Shown here: positions 1 through 9,795 of the stretch, piece by piece
Layout: each line of letters starts with the position of its first letter
Position numbering within the stretch: the first letter of the stretch is position 1
Source of the DNA: Ignavibacteriaceae bacterium
GTDB lineage: Bacteria > Bacteroidota > Ignavibacteria > Ignavibacteriales > Ignavibacteriaceae
Assembly (NCBI GenBank): GCA_023229425.1
Contig: JALNZG010000006.1
Location: 62,001-126,000, forward strand
Length of the DNA stretch: 64,000 bases
Reading direction: 5' to 3'
Notes under the pieces: model-generated
Databases searched by the model: none
Seen by the model: only the letters and a program-made list of their open reading frames with translations
What the model was told of the DNA's origin: nothing
Program-made: the position numbers and the translations under genes

Positions 1-603
1 TGCAGGTAGAATCGAAATGAAAATGACCGTAAGAATTGCTAAACTGAAATTCTTTTTGATGAAGGGTAGGTTGCCAAAATAATATCCTGCAAAGATCAGT
101 AATCCACTCCATAACAAAGCGCCGGCAATTGAATATGAAATAAATTTTAGATAATTCATTCTGCCAAGTCCTGCAGTAAATGGAGCAAAAGTTCTAACGA
201 TAGGAACGAACCGGGCAATGATGATCGTCTTTCCGCCGTATTTTTCAAAGTATGCGTAAGTTTTAGCAAGATATTCTTTCTTAATAAATCTGACGGAATT
301 TTTCTTCAATATTTTTACCCCGAGAAAATGCCCAACCCAATAGTTCGCATTATCACCGGAAAGCGCGGCAACAACTACAAGTAGAAAACAAAAATAAACA
401 TTCAAACTTCCAAGTGCTGCAAGTGTGCCGATGGCAAAGAGAAGTGAATCTCCGGGCAAAAATGGTGTAAAGACGAAACCGGTTTCCGCAAAAATTATAA
501 AAAATAAAATCACATAAGTAAACGTCCCGTATTGCGCAGTCAATTCGCCTAGATGCTTATCGAGATGAAAAAATAATTCTACAAGATTTTGAACAATTTC
601 CAA
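1..603 (-). CDS. DedA family membrane protein (partial, C-terminus off the window)
   Basis: The reverse strand encodes a DedA/SNARE-associated membrane protein, a family of inner-membrane proteins involved in lipid carrier recycling and envelope homeostasis. Visible hallmarks are the segment FTPFLPGDSLLFAIG near residue 35, an SGDNANYWVG stretch, and the family signature ARFVPIVRTFAPFTAG. Several hydrophobic helices follow. The C-terminus is cut by the window edge. The start chosen is TTG at 603, because an in-frame TGA lies two codons upstream and no earlier ATG exists. It sits 26 bp downstream of the sprA stop and may be cotranscribed with it. The family assignment is secure. The substrate and the exact start are inferred. 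Confidence 0.9.
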   Translation of the reverse strand, partial: MEIVQNLVELFFHLDKHLGELTAQYGTFTYVILFFIIFAETGFVFTPFLPGDSLLFAIGTLAALGSLNVYFCFLLVVVAALSGDNANYWVGHFLGVKILKKNSVRFIKKEYLAKTYAYFEKYGGKTIIIARFVPIVRTFAPFTAGLGRMNYLKFISYSIAGALLWSGLLIFAGYYFGNLPFIKKNFSLAILTVIFISILPA

Positions 604-629
604 AATTCACCAAAGTTAATTAAAAAGTA

Positions 630-3600
630 TTATTGTGTAATCGAAATTCGTACATCCAAACCGGCTTCATTAATGGTTGAAGGAGAAACTCTTGCCGCAC
701 CTTCAGGCGTAATGGAAGACCGTTTGTAAAAAACAGAAAGTGTAACCCGCGAACTGATAACATATTTTATTCTCGGTTCAAGAGATGTTCTGGTTGTACC
801 GTCTTGTGGTATGCCTTCCTCAGTAAATTCATTCATTTTAAAAAGTATGGTAGAATTTTTAGTATTAGAGTAAGAGAAACTAAACTCAATATCATTCTTT
901 AGAGCAATTCCAAATAAAGGAACTTCGAAACCGGACTTTGAATAATTGAGTGACATTCCTATTTCACGTGAATATGTTTCAGTAATATTTTGATTTGTAA
1001 TACTGAGATCGTAATTATTTCTTGTTGAGTATTTCACGTTCCCGGAAAAATTTCCATCCCAAAATGAATTTAAAGTTAAATTCAAACCTACAAGCGGGGA
1101 AAATCCATAAGAAATTTTTTGTGAAGAAGTTGCCTGTTTTCCGTTGTCTATCCGCCAGCCTTCCGTATAATTTGCGCCGTAAGCATGGTCGAGACTAACT
1201 TTTTTAGCAAAACTTTTAAAGATTGAAAACTTTTCAAGTCCATCCCATGTAATGCGCCAATTTGGGCGTGGAACATATTTAACTATACTTTTTAAAAAAC
1301 CAACTTTTGAAAGCAGTGGAAGTGTTTCAAACCCTTGCATAAACGCTTCCGAGAGATTTTCATTTTTATAAGTCGCTTTAGGATTATACAACTCGCCAAC
1401 CCGTTTTATTCCGCTCTTGAACATTGAGAGGAAAAAGACCGGAGGAAGAGAGAAGAAAGTGCGGTCAATCGTTCCGGTGGAGCTAATATTTTGTATAGTT
1501 GTAATTCCATTCTCGTCTGAATGTAAAGTAGTAGATTTATTAATTGACCAGCCGACTTTCCAATTTAAATCTATTCTTGCCCCTTCCCAAAGCGGGCGAG
1601 AAGTTTTTAGATCAACCGAATTTCTCTGGCTGTAATTATCTGTTAATTTGCCGTTGGCAGCTCTTGGTCCAATGTCATTTTTTAAACCAAGCATGAATAA
1701 CCGGGAAGGACCTTCATTAGCGTTGTATTTAATTCCCCAAAAGTTTTTAAACCCTGTTCCCGTACCGCGAATACCGTTTGCTGAAACCGAGTTATCATTA
1801 GAGAAATTTACACTTATCGTTTCATAATCAAACAGAACTGTTTTAGCCAGAGCTTTCAAAAAGAAAATTGCATTACTTATTGCCGTTGGTTTGTGCGGCA
1901 GCGTATCTTTTGCAGCGCTTTGCGCCAATGAATCTTTCACAACTAAATTCTGCGTTTGAGGTTGGTTTTCTATTGGAGTGCCGGTTTCATCTGCCGTAGG
2001 TGGACTATTTCTCGAAGGAGTTACTTGCGTGGATGCCGGTTTGTTTTTACTATCTTCTTCTTTAAATAACGGTGCGGCAAGAGATTTTAATTTTAGTGAA
2101 AAACCTAAACTAATTCTATTTGAATAACCGACTCGCCTGCCAAGTTCAACCTGCCTAAAATCGTTATCCCATTGATACGTAACGCCGTAGCCGGCAGTTA
2201 ATGTAAAATAATTTTTCAAATCCCAAAACGAAGGAAGCCGCGGAGAAGTTTTAAAATCAAACACTTGTTTATAAGTGTAATCTCTGCCGAAGAAAACCCC
2301 GCCTAAAATATCTTTCCAAATTTCACGTTCTCTCCGCTGATTATCGTATGCATCGGTTTCCAAATAGGAAAGCGTAGAAGCAACATCTACGTTGTAGGTT
2401 GTTCCAATATTCCAGAAACCGTTATCAGAAAGTTTCCACCCGTAATTAAATCCACGTGAAGAAGTAAAATCTCTTGAAATAATTGTTTTTGAGTCACTAT
2501 TTCTTTGCGCTCTTGTAACGTTTGTATTTCGATTTCTTCTTGCAGAAAAATTCCATGAAAACGACTGTGGAGTATAATAAATTTTTGCATTACGATAATC
2601 ACTTAAAAATGCGATAACTGTTCCAAAAACAGGAATGTTTGAGGGATAAAAATAATAATCGCTGCTAATTTGTACAGCATAATTTGCTGAGGCATTCCAA
2701 ATCCAACTTTTTGATGACATTGTGTTTGGGTTTCTGCTGAATGACTTATTGAAATTGAAATTTAGGGTGATTGAGTTCCAAGTATCGCGGATAAGCCAAT
2801 AATTAGACGGGATATTTAATTTGATGTTGGAAACATTCCACGAATCAGACGAAGAAAATGTTTGAGATTCGGTACGTATTTCGTCTGCAGTTTTATACTT
2901 CGCTTTTTTTACGGTCTCTTCAACTCTTATATCAGTTCCCGGAAAATAAAGAGGTTTTCCAAGAGCTTCAGTTCTCGAATAAGTTACTCTTAAATTACTT
3001 CCGGGCATATCAAACGGAAGAAATTTTAATACGTTTACATCGGTAGATAAACTCCAGCTTTTTGAATCAACTCTTGATCCAAACCGGTCATTCAGACGGT
3101 GGAAATAGGGGTCGGTCTGGCTCATATTAAAATTAATATTCATCAGATCGGCAAGTTTTAATGAAGTTGCAAAACTGTATGCCCAACCCGGCGTATCATC
3201 AGCCCCAATTACACGAAGCTCATTCACCCACACTTGTCCGGAGATCGATCCGGTGGATTTATTCACAATAACAACAGATAAAAACTTGATAGCGGTAAGA
3301 GAAGGATTTCCTTTTACAACATAATAGTGGTCATTGAATCCGGGAACCGCCTGACTGAACTCAGTCGTAATTTCAGTCGTATCGCGCGCTTCCTTAAGAG
3401 AGGTTAACTCTTTGAAGAGAATGTTCACTTCATTCCAGCCGGGAGTTATCGGTTGGCGGTAAGCGTAAAAGTTATTAGTATCGGCGCCGAACCGGAAATA
3501 AATTTCGGCATTTGCACCGTTTGCACCAACGTATGAAACTCCATCTGTGAGAAGGCTCTCTTCACCGTGAATAAATAATTTCATCTGCGTGTAATTGAAA

Positions 3601-6600
3601 ACATCAAGCGGACGGAATAAATATTTTACCGCTTCGCGAGACTGTCCCAACTTCATGTCATTGATAGTTAAATTCAAAGACTGCTCATTTCTGAAAATTT
3701 CTTCATCCGGACGGCTCCGGTCTCTCTCCCTCTGCACACCGGGCGGACTTTGATAGGCAGGATAATTATCTTCAATGTTCACAACAGAGACAGCCATAAT
3801 GCTGTCTTTTAAATCTTTTTTCTGCCACTGATTTCCGACAAGATTAAAATCAGCCATTCTAAAATGGACCGTATCAGTTGCATTTGTTACAAATAACCGG
3901 AGGTATTCAACAACAGAAAAACTCGGACTGCCATAAGCTAATAATGTGTCCTTTAAAGGAATCCGGTATAAATACCAACCATTTGTTCCTCCGCCGGCGA
4001 TAAAAGGATTATTCTCTGTAGTGAGCGGAATTTCGTAACGGTAATAACTATTTAGTTGATCTAAAAAACCGTTACGATTTAAATCTTCTGTATCGGGAAA
4101 TCTTCCTACATCCGTTAATGCAGCATTCCCCTGCGTTCCGTTGATATTAAAATAGGTCAACATTGTTCTTGTACCGGAATTGGAAAAACTAAAATTGTCA
4201 TGGCTTGGGTCAGAGTCAGCTGTTTTGGACAAAGATTGTTCTGAACCGTCAAGTATTCCGTCTAAACCATTATCTTCGCCGTTATCAATGAGATCGTTAG
4301 TGTTTTTATCTTCTGTATCACGTTCACCGTTCGGGATAACATCCTCACTAATTTTCCCGAGATCGATATAAATTTTGGCATTAGTTTTAGCGGAATCTGC
4401 TTGAAGCCAAAATTCTAAAAATTCAATATTTTCATCAACGAGGTTGTTAGCCGTTGAAGAAAGCTGTTTCATCATTCCGCCCCAAGTTAGGGATTGATTT
4501 ACTGAAGCAATGTCCGGGGAATAATTAAAAGTACCGGGTGTTTTAGGAATATAAACATAATCAAGAACGGTAACTTGTTCATCGCCCCGTGCAACCTTTT
4601 TTTCGGGCCAAATGTCTCTTACCAAAACATTGGATGGTAAAATGTTGTACCAAAAACTTTTCCCTTTGTAGGTCATGGTAAGGGAATCACTTCCGGTTGA
4701 TAAACCTGTGAGTGATTTTAGTTCGTTAGGAATGCTTAAATCTTTCCATGAAGTATAAGAAACGCCGACAGGGATAATTCTCTTTGAACCTTCAAAATCA
4801 TCAATATATGCAATACTCTTCCCTTCATCCGAAGAAATAGTACTTTTCTTAGTGTTGGGATCGGGATTCATGTAGGCGAATTCACCGCTCAAACTTATAG
4901 AGGACATATCCCGTGTTGAAAATATTTTGTCAATCGCTTTTGTAAGAAAAGGTAAATCCGCCGAAGTATTGAAATCAACACCGTAAATTGAATTGCTTAA
5001 CGGTTCTTCTCCTATTCTAACTTTATCACTTAATGTTTGCTGCGTTAATGTTAAAGCAGAAAATCCGAGTTTCGTTCTTTTTGAAAAATCAATTTGCCCG
5101 CGTACACCAAAAAGCGTTTTAGAAGCAAGCTGGAACAAATCATTTTCTTCGTAAGTAATTTTCAAATTTGCTCCGGGAACAAGAGCCGCATCATTCCTGA
5201 TAGTTAATTGCCCCATGCTGTAATCCATATAATAATCTATACCGGCAGTCAAATCTCTTCCATTGAGATTAACTTTTACGGAATTTTCAACAAGCGTATA
5301 GCCAAGTTGATAAACCGCTGAGGCTTCTCCCGAGTAAGTGCCGGTCATAATAAATTTATCTTTAATATTATTTTGCCGTGCGAAGGTTACTGTTTCATCA
5401 TAGACGCTTAAATATCTTAAAGAGTCAACATTAGGGATTTCAGGAGGCATGTTTCTACCAAACGGTTGCAACACAGGGAATATAATTTCCCCTGTCTCGG
5501 GAATAATTGTTAATCCGGATTTAAAATCAAAGATACCGTCAGGTTGCCCTTGACCGCTTTGGCCAACAAGATCGAGTCCAAAAGCATTTAAGAGACTTGT
5601 TTTTCCCAAAATTAACTGTGGGTCTTGTCCTTCGACAATATATTTAATATCGAAAACAAAACCTTCTTTTTTAATGTTTCTTCCGTTAATAGGGTAAATA
5701 TTTTTGAGAAGTAATTTCCACGCTTTTGTATTTTCGGGTAAAAGATTTTGTGGTTTCACTAATTTAAGCACTAGCCGCTGATTGGAATCACTAGGAGCTT
5801 GGTCAAAAAATTCACCATAAAAAATATCATTCTCATCTCCGTCCATTCCTTCGCGTTGGTAAGCTACCGCAATAATATCATTATCTTGAATTTGCGATTT
5901 AAATGTGATATGACCCGTATTTTTATTCAAGATATAATCGACTTCTTCTGTCAAAAGTATGAAACGGCCTTGAGCGATTTCTCCTTTCTTTACCTCTAAA
6001 CCCCTAATATCATTTGAATAAACTTCGTCTTTATTCCGGGGGACTAATTCAATTAATGCAGTGGCGTTTTTTTCTTTGGGATTACTACTCGTTTGATTAA
6101 TTGATTTCCAAACCTCAATATATTTTATGAAGTATTGGTCTTCGGTTATATGAACAGCATTTGCGTAATATTTATTAAATAAATCTAGATTAACTTTATC
6201 GGTCGTGTCGGCGTAAGTCGTATCAATAAAATAGTGATTGCGGGAATAATCATAAGCATGAATAGAAAATTCTTGCGTAGTTGTACCGCCGGAAACCGTC
6301 TTCTCTTTTATTTCCCCTTTTTTCTGGCTCGCAAGTGTAGTAAGTGTAAGGGGACCCATTTTAAAAGTTGCTTTAATTCCAAATAACGCCTCACTGCCGC
6401 CTACAAGCGGAGAGGTTTGAAGTGAAACGTTTCCCGCTTCAACGCTCTGAACTATTTCGTCTTCGTAGCCTGTATATTTTATTTTTAATTGATTTTCATA
6501 TTCAAAAGTCCGTTCGGTATTCCAATCAGCGCTAATGGCAAGCTTATCGCCAATTGTTCCGTTTACATTTATCTGCACCGTTTGTTTAAAATCGGGTTCG

Positions 6601-7463
6601 TTTCTTGTATTGCCCAAACGTGAAGCAGTAATTCCTTCGGTAGTTTCGTTGCGCCAAGCTCCATGGATATCAACCGCACCTCCGATGCGCAGATTAATTT
6701 TTGGAGGACCAAAAATAGTAAGTATCCCAAGACTCGGGAGTGGAATTTCAAAATCGGTGATATCTCTTATTAAATCACCCAATCCCCTTTTTGCATCTTT
6801 TAGCTCGTACTTATATGCAAGTTCATCCCACAACTCTTCCTGCCGTGTTTTTAACCGTAACTCAACATACTCTTGCAGCGGAATTCTTAAAATAATTTTT
6901 GTTACCTGGTCACCGACTTTCTCCTTAATTTCCACAAACTCTCCGGTCGAATCAATTTCAACAACACGCCGTTTAATTGCCGGGGAAGGCTGTGCAAATA
7001 ATTTTGCTGCTTTGCTGTTATACAGAGAAAGGGTCGGAGTGTCTTTTCTTTTATACTTGAATTGCTCAATTCTAGCAGTGGAATCGCGCCGGAGTGAATC
7101 GAGCCTGATGGAATCTATTCTGGTAAGTTCTGCTCTTAGTGCAAGAGTATCTTTACCGGATGTTTTTTTCAGGGTTGCTAGCGAATCGGTTTTAAGAGAA
7201 TCTAAAACTTTTTTAATATCGTTGGAATCAATTACAGCGTTAGTAAATTGGATGGAAAAATCTTTTTGCGGATTTATATTTTCCTTGGGGACTAAATCTT
7301 CAAACTGATAATTCCTTTCATTTTCTTTTTCGTAAGATGAGTTCAACTTTTCAATTTGAAAGGAAGCATCAAACCATAACAAGGAATTAACCTTTGTAGA
7401 TTGGTTATCGGAAGAACCCATAAAAAGATAAAACAAAAAGATAACCGCACAACTGGCGGCCAC
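630..7463 (-). CDS. sprA: Type IX secretion system translocon protein SprA (gliding motility family)
   Basis: A 2277-residue protein matching the size and layout of SprA (Sov), the giant outer-membrane barrel that is the T9SS translocon. It exports proteins carrying C-terminal sorting domains. The N-terminus is hydrophobic, followed by the SprA_N-type region (PLPSLGILTIFGPPKINLRIGG near residue 240 and the ADWNTERTFEYENQLKIKY motif), and then thousands of bases coding for alternating barrel-like strands. It ends in a beta-strand (AGLDVRISITQ). The start is a GTG at 7463. The frame stays open for about 20 codons upstream back to a TAG, but with no ATG, GTG or TTG, so the signal peptide may be slightly misplaced. 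The CotH protein at 18294-20222 is a probable cargo. Confidence 0.93.
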   Translation of the reverse strand: MAASCAVIFLFYLFMGSSDNQSTKVNSLLWFDASFQIEKLNSSYEKENERNYQFEDLVPKENINPQKDFSIQFTNAVIDSNDIKKVLDSLKTDSLATLKKTSGKDTLALRAELTRIDSIRLDSLRRDSTARIEQFKYKRKDTPTLSLYNSKAAKLFAQPSPAIKRRVVEIDSTGEFVEIKEKVGDQVTKIILRIPLQEYVELRLKTRQEELWDELAYKYELKDAKRGLGDLIRDITDFEIPLPSLGILTIFGPPKINLRIGGAVDIHGAWRNETTEGITASRLGNTRNEPDFKQTVQINVNGTIGDKLAISADWNTERTFEYENQLKIKYTGYEDEIVQSVEAGNVSLQTSPLVGGSEALFGIKATFKMGPLTLTTLASQKKGEIKEKTVSGGTTTQEFSIHAYDYSRNHYFIDTTYADTTDKVNLDLFNKYYANAVHITEDQYFIKYIEVWKSINQTSSNPKEKNATALIELVPRNKDEVYSNDIRGLEVKKGEIAQGRFILLTEEVDYILNKNTGHITFKSQIQDNDIIAVAYQREGMDGDENDIFYGEFFDQAPSDSNQRLVLKLVKPQNLLPENTKAWKLLLKNIYPINGRNIKKEGFVFDIKYIVEGQDPQLILGKTSLLNAFGLDLVGQSGQGQPDGIFDFKSGLTIIPETGEIIFPVLQPFGRNMPPEIPNVDSLRYLSVYDETVTFARQNNIKDKFIMTGTYSGEASAVYQLGYTLVENSVKVNLNGRDLTAGIDYYMDYSMGQLTIRNDAALVPGANLKITYEENDLFQLASKTLFGVRGQIDFSKRTKLGFSALTLTQQTLSDKVRIGEEPLSNSIYGVDFNTSADLPFLTKAIDKIFSTRDMSSISLSGEFAYMNPDPNTKKSTISSDEGKSIAYIDDFEGSKRIIPVGVSYTSWKDLSIPNELKSLTGLSTGSDSLTMTYKGKSFWYNILPSNVLVRDIWPEKKVARGDEQVTVLDYVYIPKTPGTFNYSPDIASVNQSLTWGGMMKQLSSTANNLVDENIEFLEFWLQADSAKTNAKIYIDLGKISEDVIPNGERDTEDKNTNDLIDNGEDNGLDGILDGSEQSLSKTADSDPSHDNFSFSNSGTRTMLTYFNINGTQGNAALTDVGRFPDTEDLNRNGFLDQLNSYYRYEIPLTTENNPFIAGGGTNGWYLYRIPLKDTLLAYGSPSFSVVEYLRLFVTNATDTVHFRMADFNLVGNQWQKKDLKDSIMAVSVVNIEDNYPAYQSPPGVQRERDRSRPDEEIFRNEQSLNLTINDMKLGQSREAVKYLFRPLDVFNYTQMKLFIHGEESLLTDGVSYVGANGANAEIYFRFGADTNNFYAYRQPITPGWNEVNILFKELTSLKEARDTTEITTEFSQAVPGFNDHYYVVKGNPSLTAIKFLSVVIVNKSTGSISGQVWVNELRVIGADDTPGWAYSFATSLKLADLMNINFNMSQTDPYFHRLNDRFGSRVDSKSWSLSTDVNVLKFLPFDMPGSNLRVTYSRTEALGKPLYFPGTDIRVEETVKKAKYKTADEIRTESQTFSSSDSWNVSNIKLNIPSNYWLIRDTWNSITLNFNFNKSFSRNPNTMSSKSWIWNASANYAVQISSDYYFYPSNIPVFGTVIAFLSDYRNAKIYYTPQSFSWNFSARRNRNTNVTRAQRNSDSKTIISRDFTSSRGFNYGWKLSDNGFWNIGTTYNVDVASTLSYLETDAYDNQRREREIWKDILGGVFFGRDYTYKQVFDFKTSPRLPSFWDLKNYFTLTAGYGVTYQWDNDFRQVELGRRVGYSNRISLGFSLKLKSLAAPLFKEEDSKNKPASTQVTPSRNSPPTADETGTPIENQPQTQNLVVKDSLAQSAAKDTLPHKPTAISNAIFFLKALAKTVLFDYETISVNFSNDNSVSANGIRGTGTGFKNFWGIKYNANEGPSRLFMLGLKNDIGPRAANGKLTDNYSQRNSVDLKTSRPLWEGARIDLNWKVGWSINKSTTLHSDENGITTIQNISSTGTIDRTFFSLPPVFFLSMFKSGIKRVGELYNPKATYKNENLSEAFMQGFETLPLLSKVGFLKSIVKYVPRPNWRITWDGLEKFSIFKSFAKKVSLDHAYGANYTEGWRIDNGKQATSSQKISYGFSPLVGLNLTLNSFWDGNFSGNVKYSTRNNYDLSITNQNITETYSREIGMSLNYSKSGFEVPLFGIALKNDIEFSFSYSNTKNSTILFKMNEFTEEGIPQDGTTRTSLEPRIKYVISSRVTLSVFYKRSSITPEGAARVSPSTINEAGLDVRISITQ

Positions 7464-7701
7464 TTGAAGTAATAGTTCAAATAGATGTAGAGCAATACGT
7501 TTAATAGGAAAACCTTTGGACTATGAAAGTTCTTTTAAAGAGTAAAAAATGTTTCGATAATTCCTCTCAAATTTGTATTGAAATATAAAGAATTCAGTGT
7601 AAAGCAAAAACAATCTTTTTTCTATTCGAAATTAAAAGAAACCTTATGAATAAATTAAGGTAAAATTTTAGCACCGTTACTAGCAATATTAAAGATGAGA
7701 T

Positions 7702-7728
7702 AATTCCTAATTCCTAATTCCTAATTTT
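7702..7728. repeat. Short tandem repeat, 7-bp unit TTCCTAA
   Basis: Three perfect copies of TTCCTAA plus flanking partial copies lie in the spacer between sprA and the metallophosphatase gene. Similar AT-rich wordy spacers (TTAGTTA runs near 12775) occur elsewhere in the window. No function is claimed. Confidence 0.7.
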
Positions 7729-7734
7729 TAATTC

Positions 7735-8424
7735 TTACGCTATGTCCGATAATTCAGTTTCAACAGAAATGATATCAACCACCTCACCATCTTCAACAAT
7801 AACTGCGCTTAAACGGTTTCCGGTATAGACGGAAGTATCAATATAAACAGCATTGCTTATTTCATTATACGTAACTTTTGTATGTCGCGTATGCCCAACG
7901 ATCTGCAGTTTCCCCAAATTTAATAGCGGATTTCTATTCCAAACAATTCCGACAGTTTCATTAAGATGCCGTCTGCAGAACAGCTCAAGAAAATCATCAC
8001 CAACGGGTCCATACCCTCTAAACTCTTTTGCATATACATTTGCAATGCCCGCGTGAGAAATAAGACAATCACCAAAATTTATAAACAACGGGGCGATTTC
8101 GATGTAGTCTAAATGCTTATTTAAATAATTCGGATGTTTGTTATAAGCAGAAATCGTTTTTTCGTTTCCATTGTAACCCCATGAATGAACAAACGGATGA
8201 AGAGGTCGGGTATATGAATACAAAAACATTAAATCGTGATTTCCTTTTGTAAACTGAATTCCTTCATCAAGGAGCAATTCAAACACTTCAATAGGACTAT
8301 TACCGCGATCAACCAGATCTCCAGTCGCATACATCATAATATCGAAATATTGTTTACGGACTTCTCTGATTAACTTGCGCAAAGTTAAATAACAACCGTG
8401 GATATCACCAATAACAGCAATCAT
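7735..8424 (-). CDS. Metallophosphoesterase of the ApaH/PrpE serine-threonine phosphatase type
   Basis: A 229-residue calcineurin-like phosphoesterase. The di-metal motifs are all present and in order: GDIHG at residues 7-11, GDLVDRG near 39, GNHD near 65, a conserved His in LISHAGIA near 125 and VGHTRH near 175. This arrangement fits the small PPP-family phosphatases, which act either on phosphoserine/threonine proteins or on diadenosine tetraphosphate. The sequence does not decide between those substrates. It is cytoplasmic, with no signal peptide. It follows the CoA-transferase gene by 6 bp on the same strand and so is probably in its operon. Confidence 0.88.
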   Translation of the reverse strand: MIAVIGDIHGCYLTLRKLIREVRKQYFDIMMYATGDLVDRGNSPIEVFELLLDEGIQFTKGNHDLMFLYSYTRPLHPFVHSWGYNGNEKTISAYNKHPNYLNKHLDYIEIAPLFINFGDCLISHAGIANVYAKEFRGYGPVGDDFLELFCRRHLNETVGIVWNRNPLLNLGKLQIVGHTRHTKVTYNEISNAVYIDTSVYTGNRLSAVIVEDGEVVDIISVETELSDIA

Positions 8425-8430
8425 CGATAC

Positions 8431-9780
8431 CTAAATGTAGTTATTTTGTTTAGCAAATTCTGTCAGTTCACTTCTAAACTTTGGATGAGCAATACTTATA
8501 AGTGCATCAGTACGTTCGCGGATTGATTTTCCGTGAAGCTGCACAACACCATATTCAGTAACTACGTAATGAACATCAGCGCGATTAGTAACAACACCCG
8601 CTCCTGATTTAAGAACCGATGCAATTCTTGAAATGGAAAAATCTTTTGTTGTTGAAGGAAGTGCGATAATCGGTTTCCCTCCTTTTGAACGGGCAGCACC
8701 GCGAATAAAATCCACTTGTCCGCCAAACCCGCTATAAATTTTTGTCCCGATAGAATCCGAGCAGACTTGTCCTGTAAGGTCAACTTCTATAGCAGAATTA
8801 ATTGCGACCATCTTAGCATTTTGCGAAATAACAAAAGGATCATTTACATATTCCTGCGGATGAAATTCTATCATCGGATTGTTATGAATGAAGTTATACA
8901 AACGTTGTGACCCAAGCACAAATCCGGCAATCATTTTTCCTTGGTGAAGCGTTTTCTTTGAATTAGTTATTATACCTTTTTCGACTAAGTCAATAATTCC
9001 ATCTGCAAACATTTCCGTATGAATTCCTAAATCTCTTTTACTTTCCAAGAATTTCAAAACATTATCCGGAATTACTCCGATCCCCAATTGCAGTGTAGAA
9101 CCATCTTCGATTAAATCGGCAATGTTCTCCCCAATCTTCGAGTAAATATCTTGCCACTCCGGAGAAAGATTTCGTTCTGATTGCGGAAGTTCAGGAATCG
9201 GTTCATCAAGTTCTAAGATATATTTTATTTTGCTGATATGAATAAAACTATCGCCTAACACACGCGGCATTTGTTTGTTCACCTGAGCTATAATTATCTC
9301 GGCTTTTTCTGCGGGAGATTTTGTTATACCAACTTCAACTCCATAAGAACAAAAGCCGTGTTCATCCGGTGGAGAAATATGAATTAACGCAACATTTGGT
9401 TTGATAATTCCTGTTGAAAATAAAAGCGGAACTTCATATAAATAAACCGGGATAAAATCAGCGTCTCCCCTGGCAAAGGATTTTCTTGCTTCGGAACCCA
9501 TAAATGTTGCATAGTGCCTAAAATGTTTCTCCATCCCTGGTTCAAAATAAGGAAGTTTTCCAACCGAAAGAGCATGAAAGAGTTTTACATTCTCAAGTTC
9601 ATCCTTCCTAGCAACCATCGCATCAATTAATTTAAAGGGCATTGCACAGTTGGAATGAATAACTACATTATCATTTGATTTTATTACTGTTACTGCTTCT
9701 TCTGCGGAAACTAATTTTTGAGAATAATTTTTTAAAATACTAGAAGCATACGTTGGTTTAGCAGCTGCATCAGTCGTCAT
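8431..9780 (-). CDS. Acetyl-CoA hydrolase/transferase family CoA-transferase
   Basis: A 449-residue family I-type CoA-transferase similar to 4-hydroxybutyrate or succinyl-CoA:acetate CoA-transferases. Supporting motifs are LQLGIGVIPDNV (CoA-binding loop), HTEMFADGIIDL carrying the probable catalytic glutamate, SGFGGQVDFIRGAARSKGGK, and the C-terminal VVTEYGVVQLHGKSIRER. Such enzymes exchange CoA between acyl groups in fermentative or TCA-linked acetate and butyrate metabolism. Which acyl groups cannot be read from the sequence. It lies 15 bp downstream of alanine dehydrogenase and 6 bp upstream of the phosphatase, so a three-gene transcript is likely. Confidence 0.9.
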   Translation of the reverse strand: MTTDAAAKPTYASSILKNYSQKLVSAEEAVTVIKSNDNVVIHSNCAMPFKLIDAMVARKDELENVKLFHALSVGKLPYFEPGMEKHFRHYATFMGSEARKSFARGDADFIPVYLYEVPLLFSTGIIKPNVALIHISPPDEHGFCSYGVEVGITKSPAEKAEIIIAQVNKQMPRVLGDSFIHISKIKYILELDEPIPELPQSERNLSPEWQDIYSKIGENIADLIEDGSTLQLGIGVIPDNVLKFLESKRDLGIHTEMFADGIIDLVEKGIITNSKKTLHQGKMIAGFVLGSQRLYNFIHNNPMIEFHPQEYVNDPFVISQNAKMVAINSAIEVDLTGQVCSDSIGTKIYSGFGGQVDFIRGAARSKGGKPIIALPSTTKDFSISRIASVLKSGAGVVTNRADVHYVVTEYGVVQLHGKSIRERTDALISIAHPKFRSELTEFAKQNNYI

Positions 9781-9795
9781 AATTTCATCTTCATA

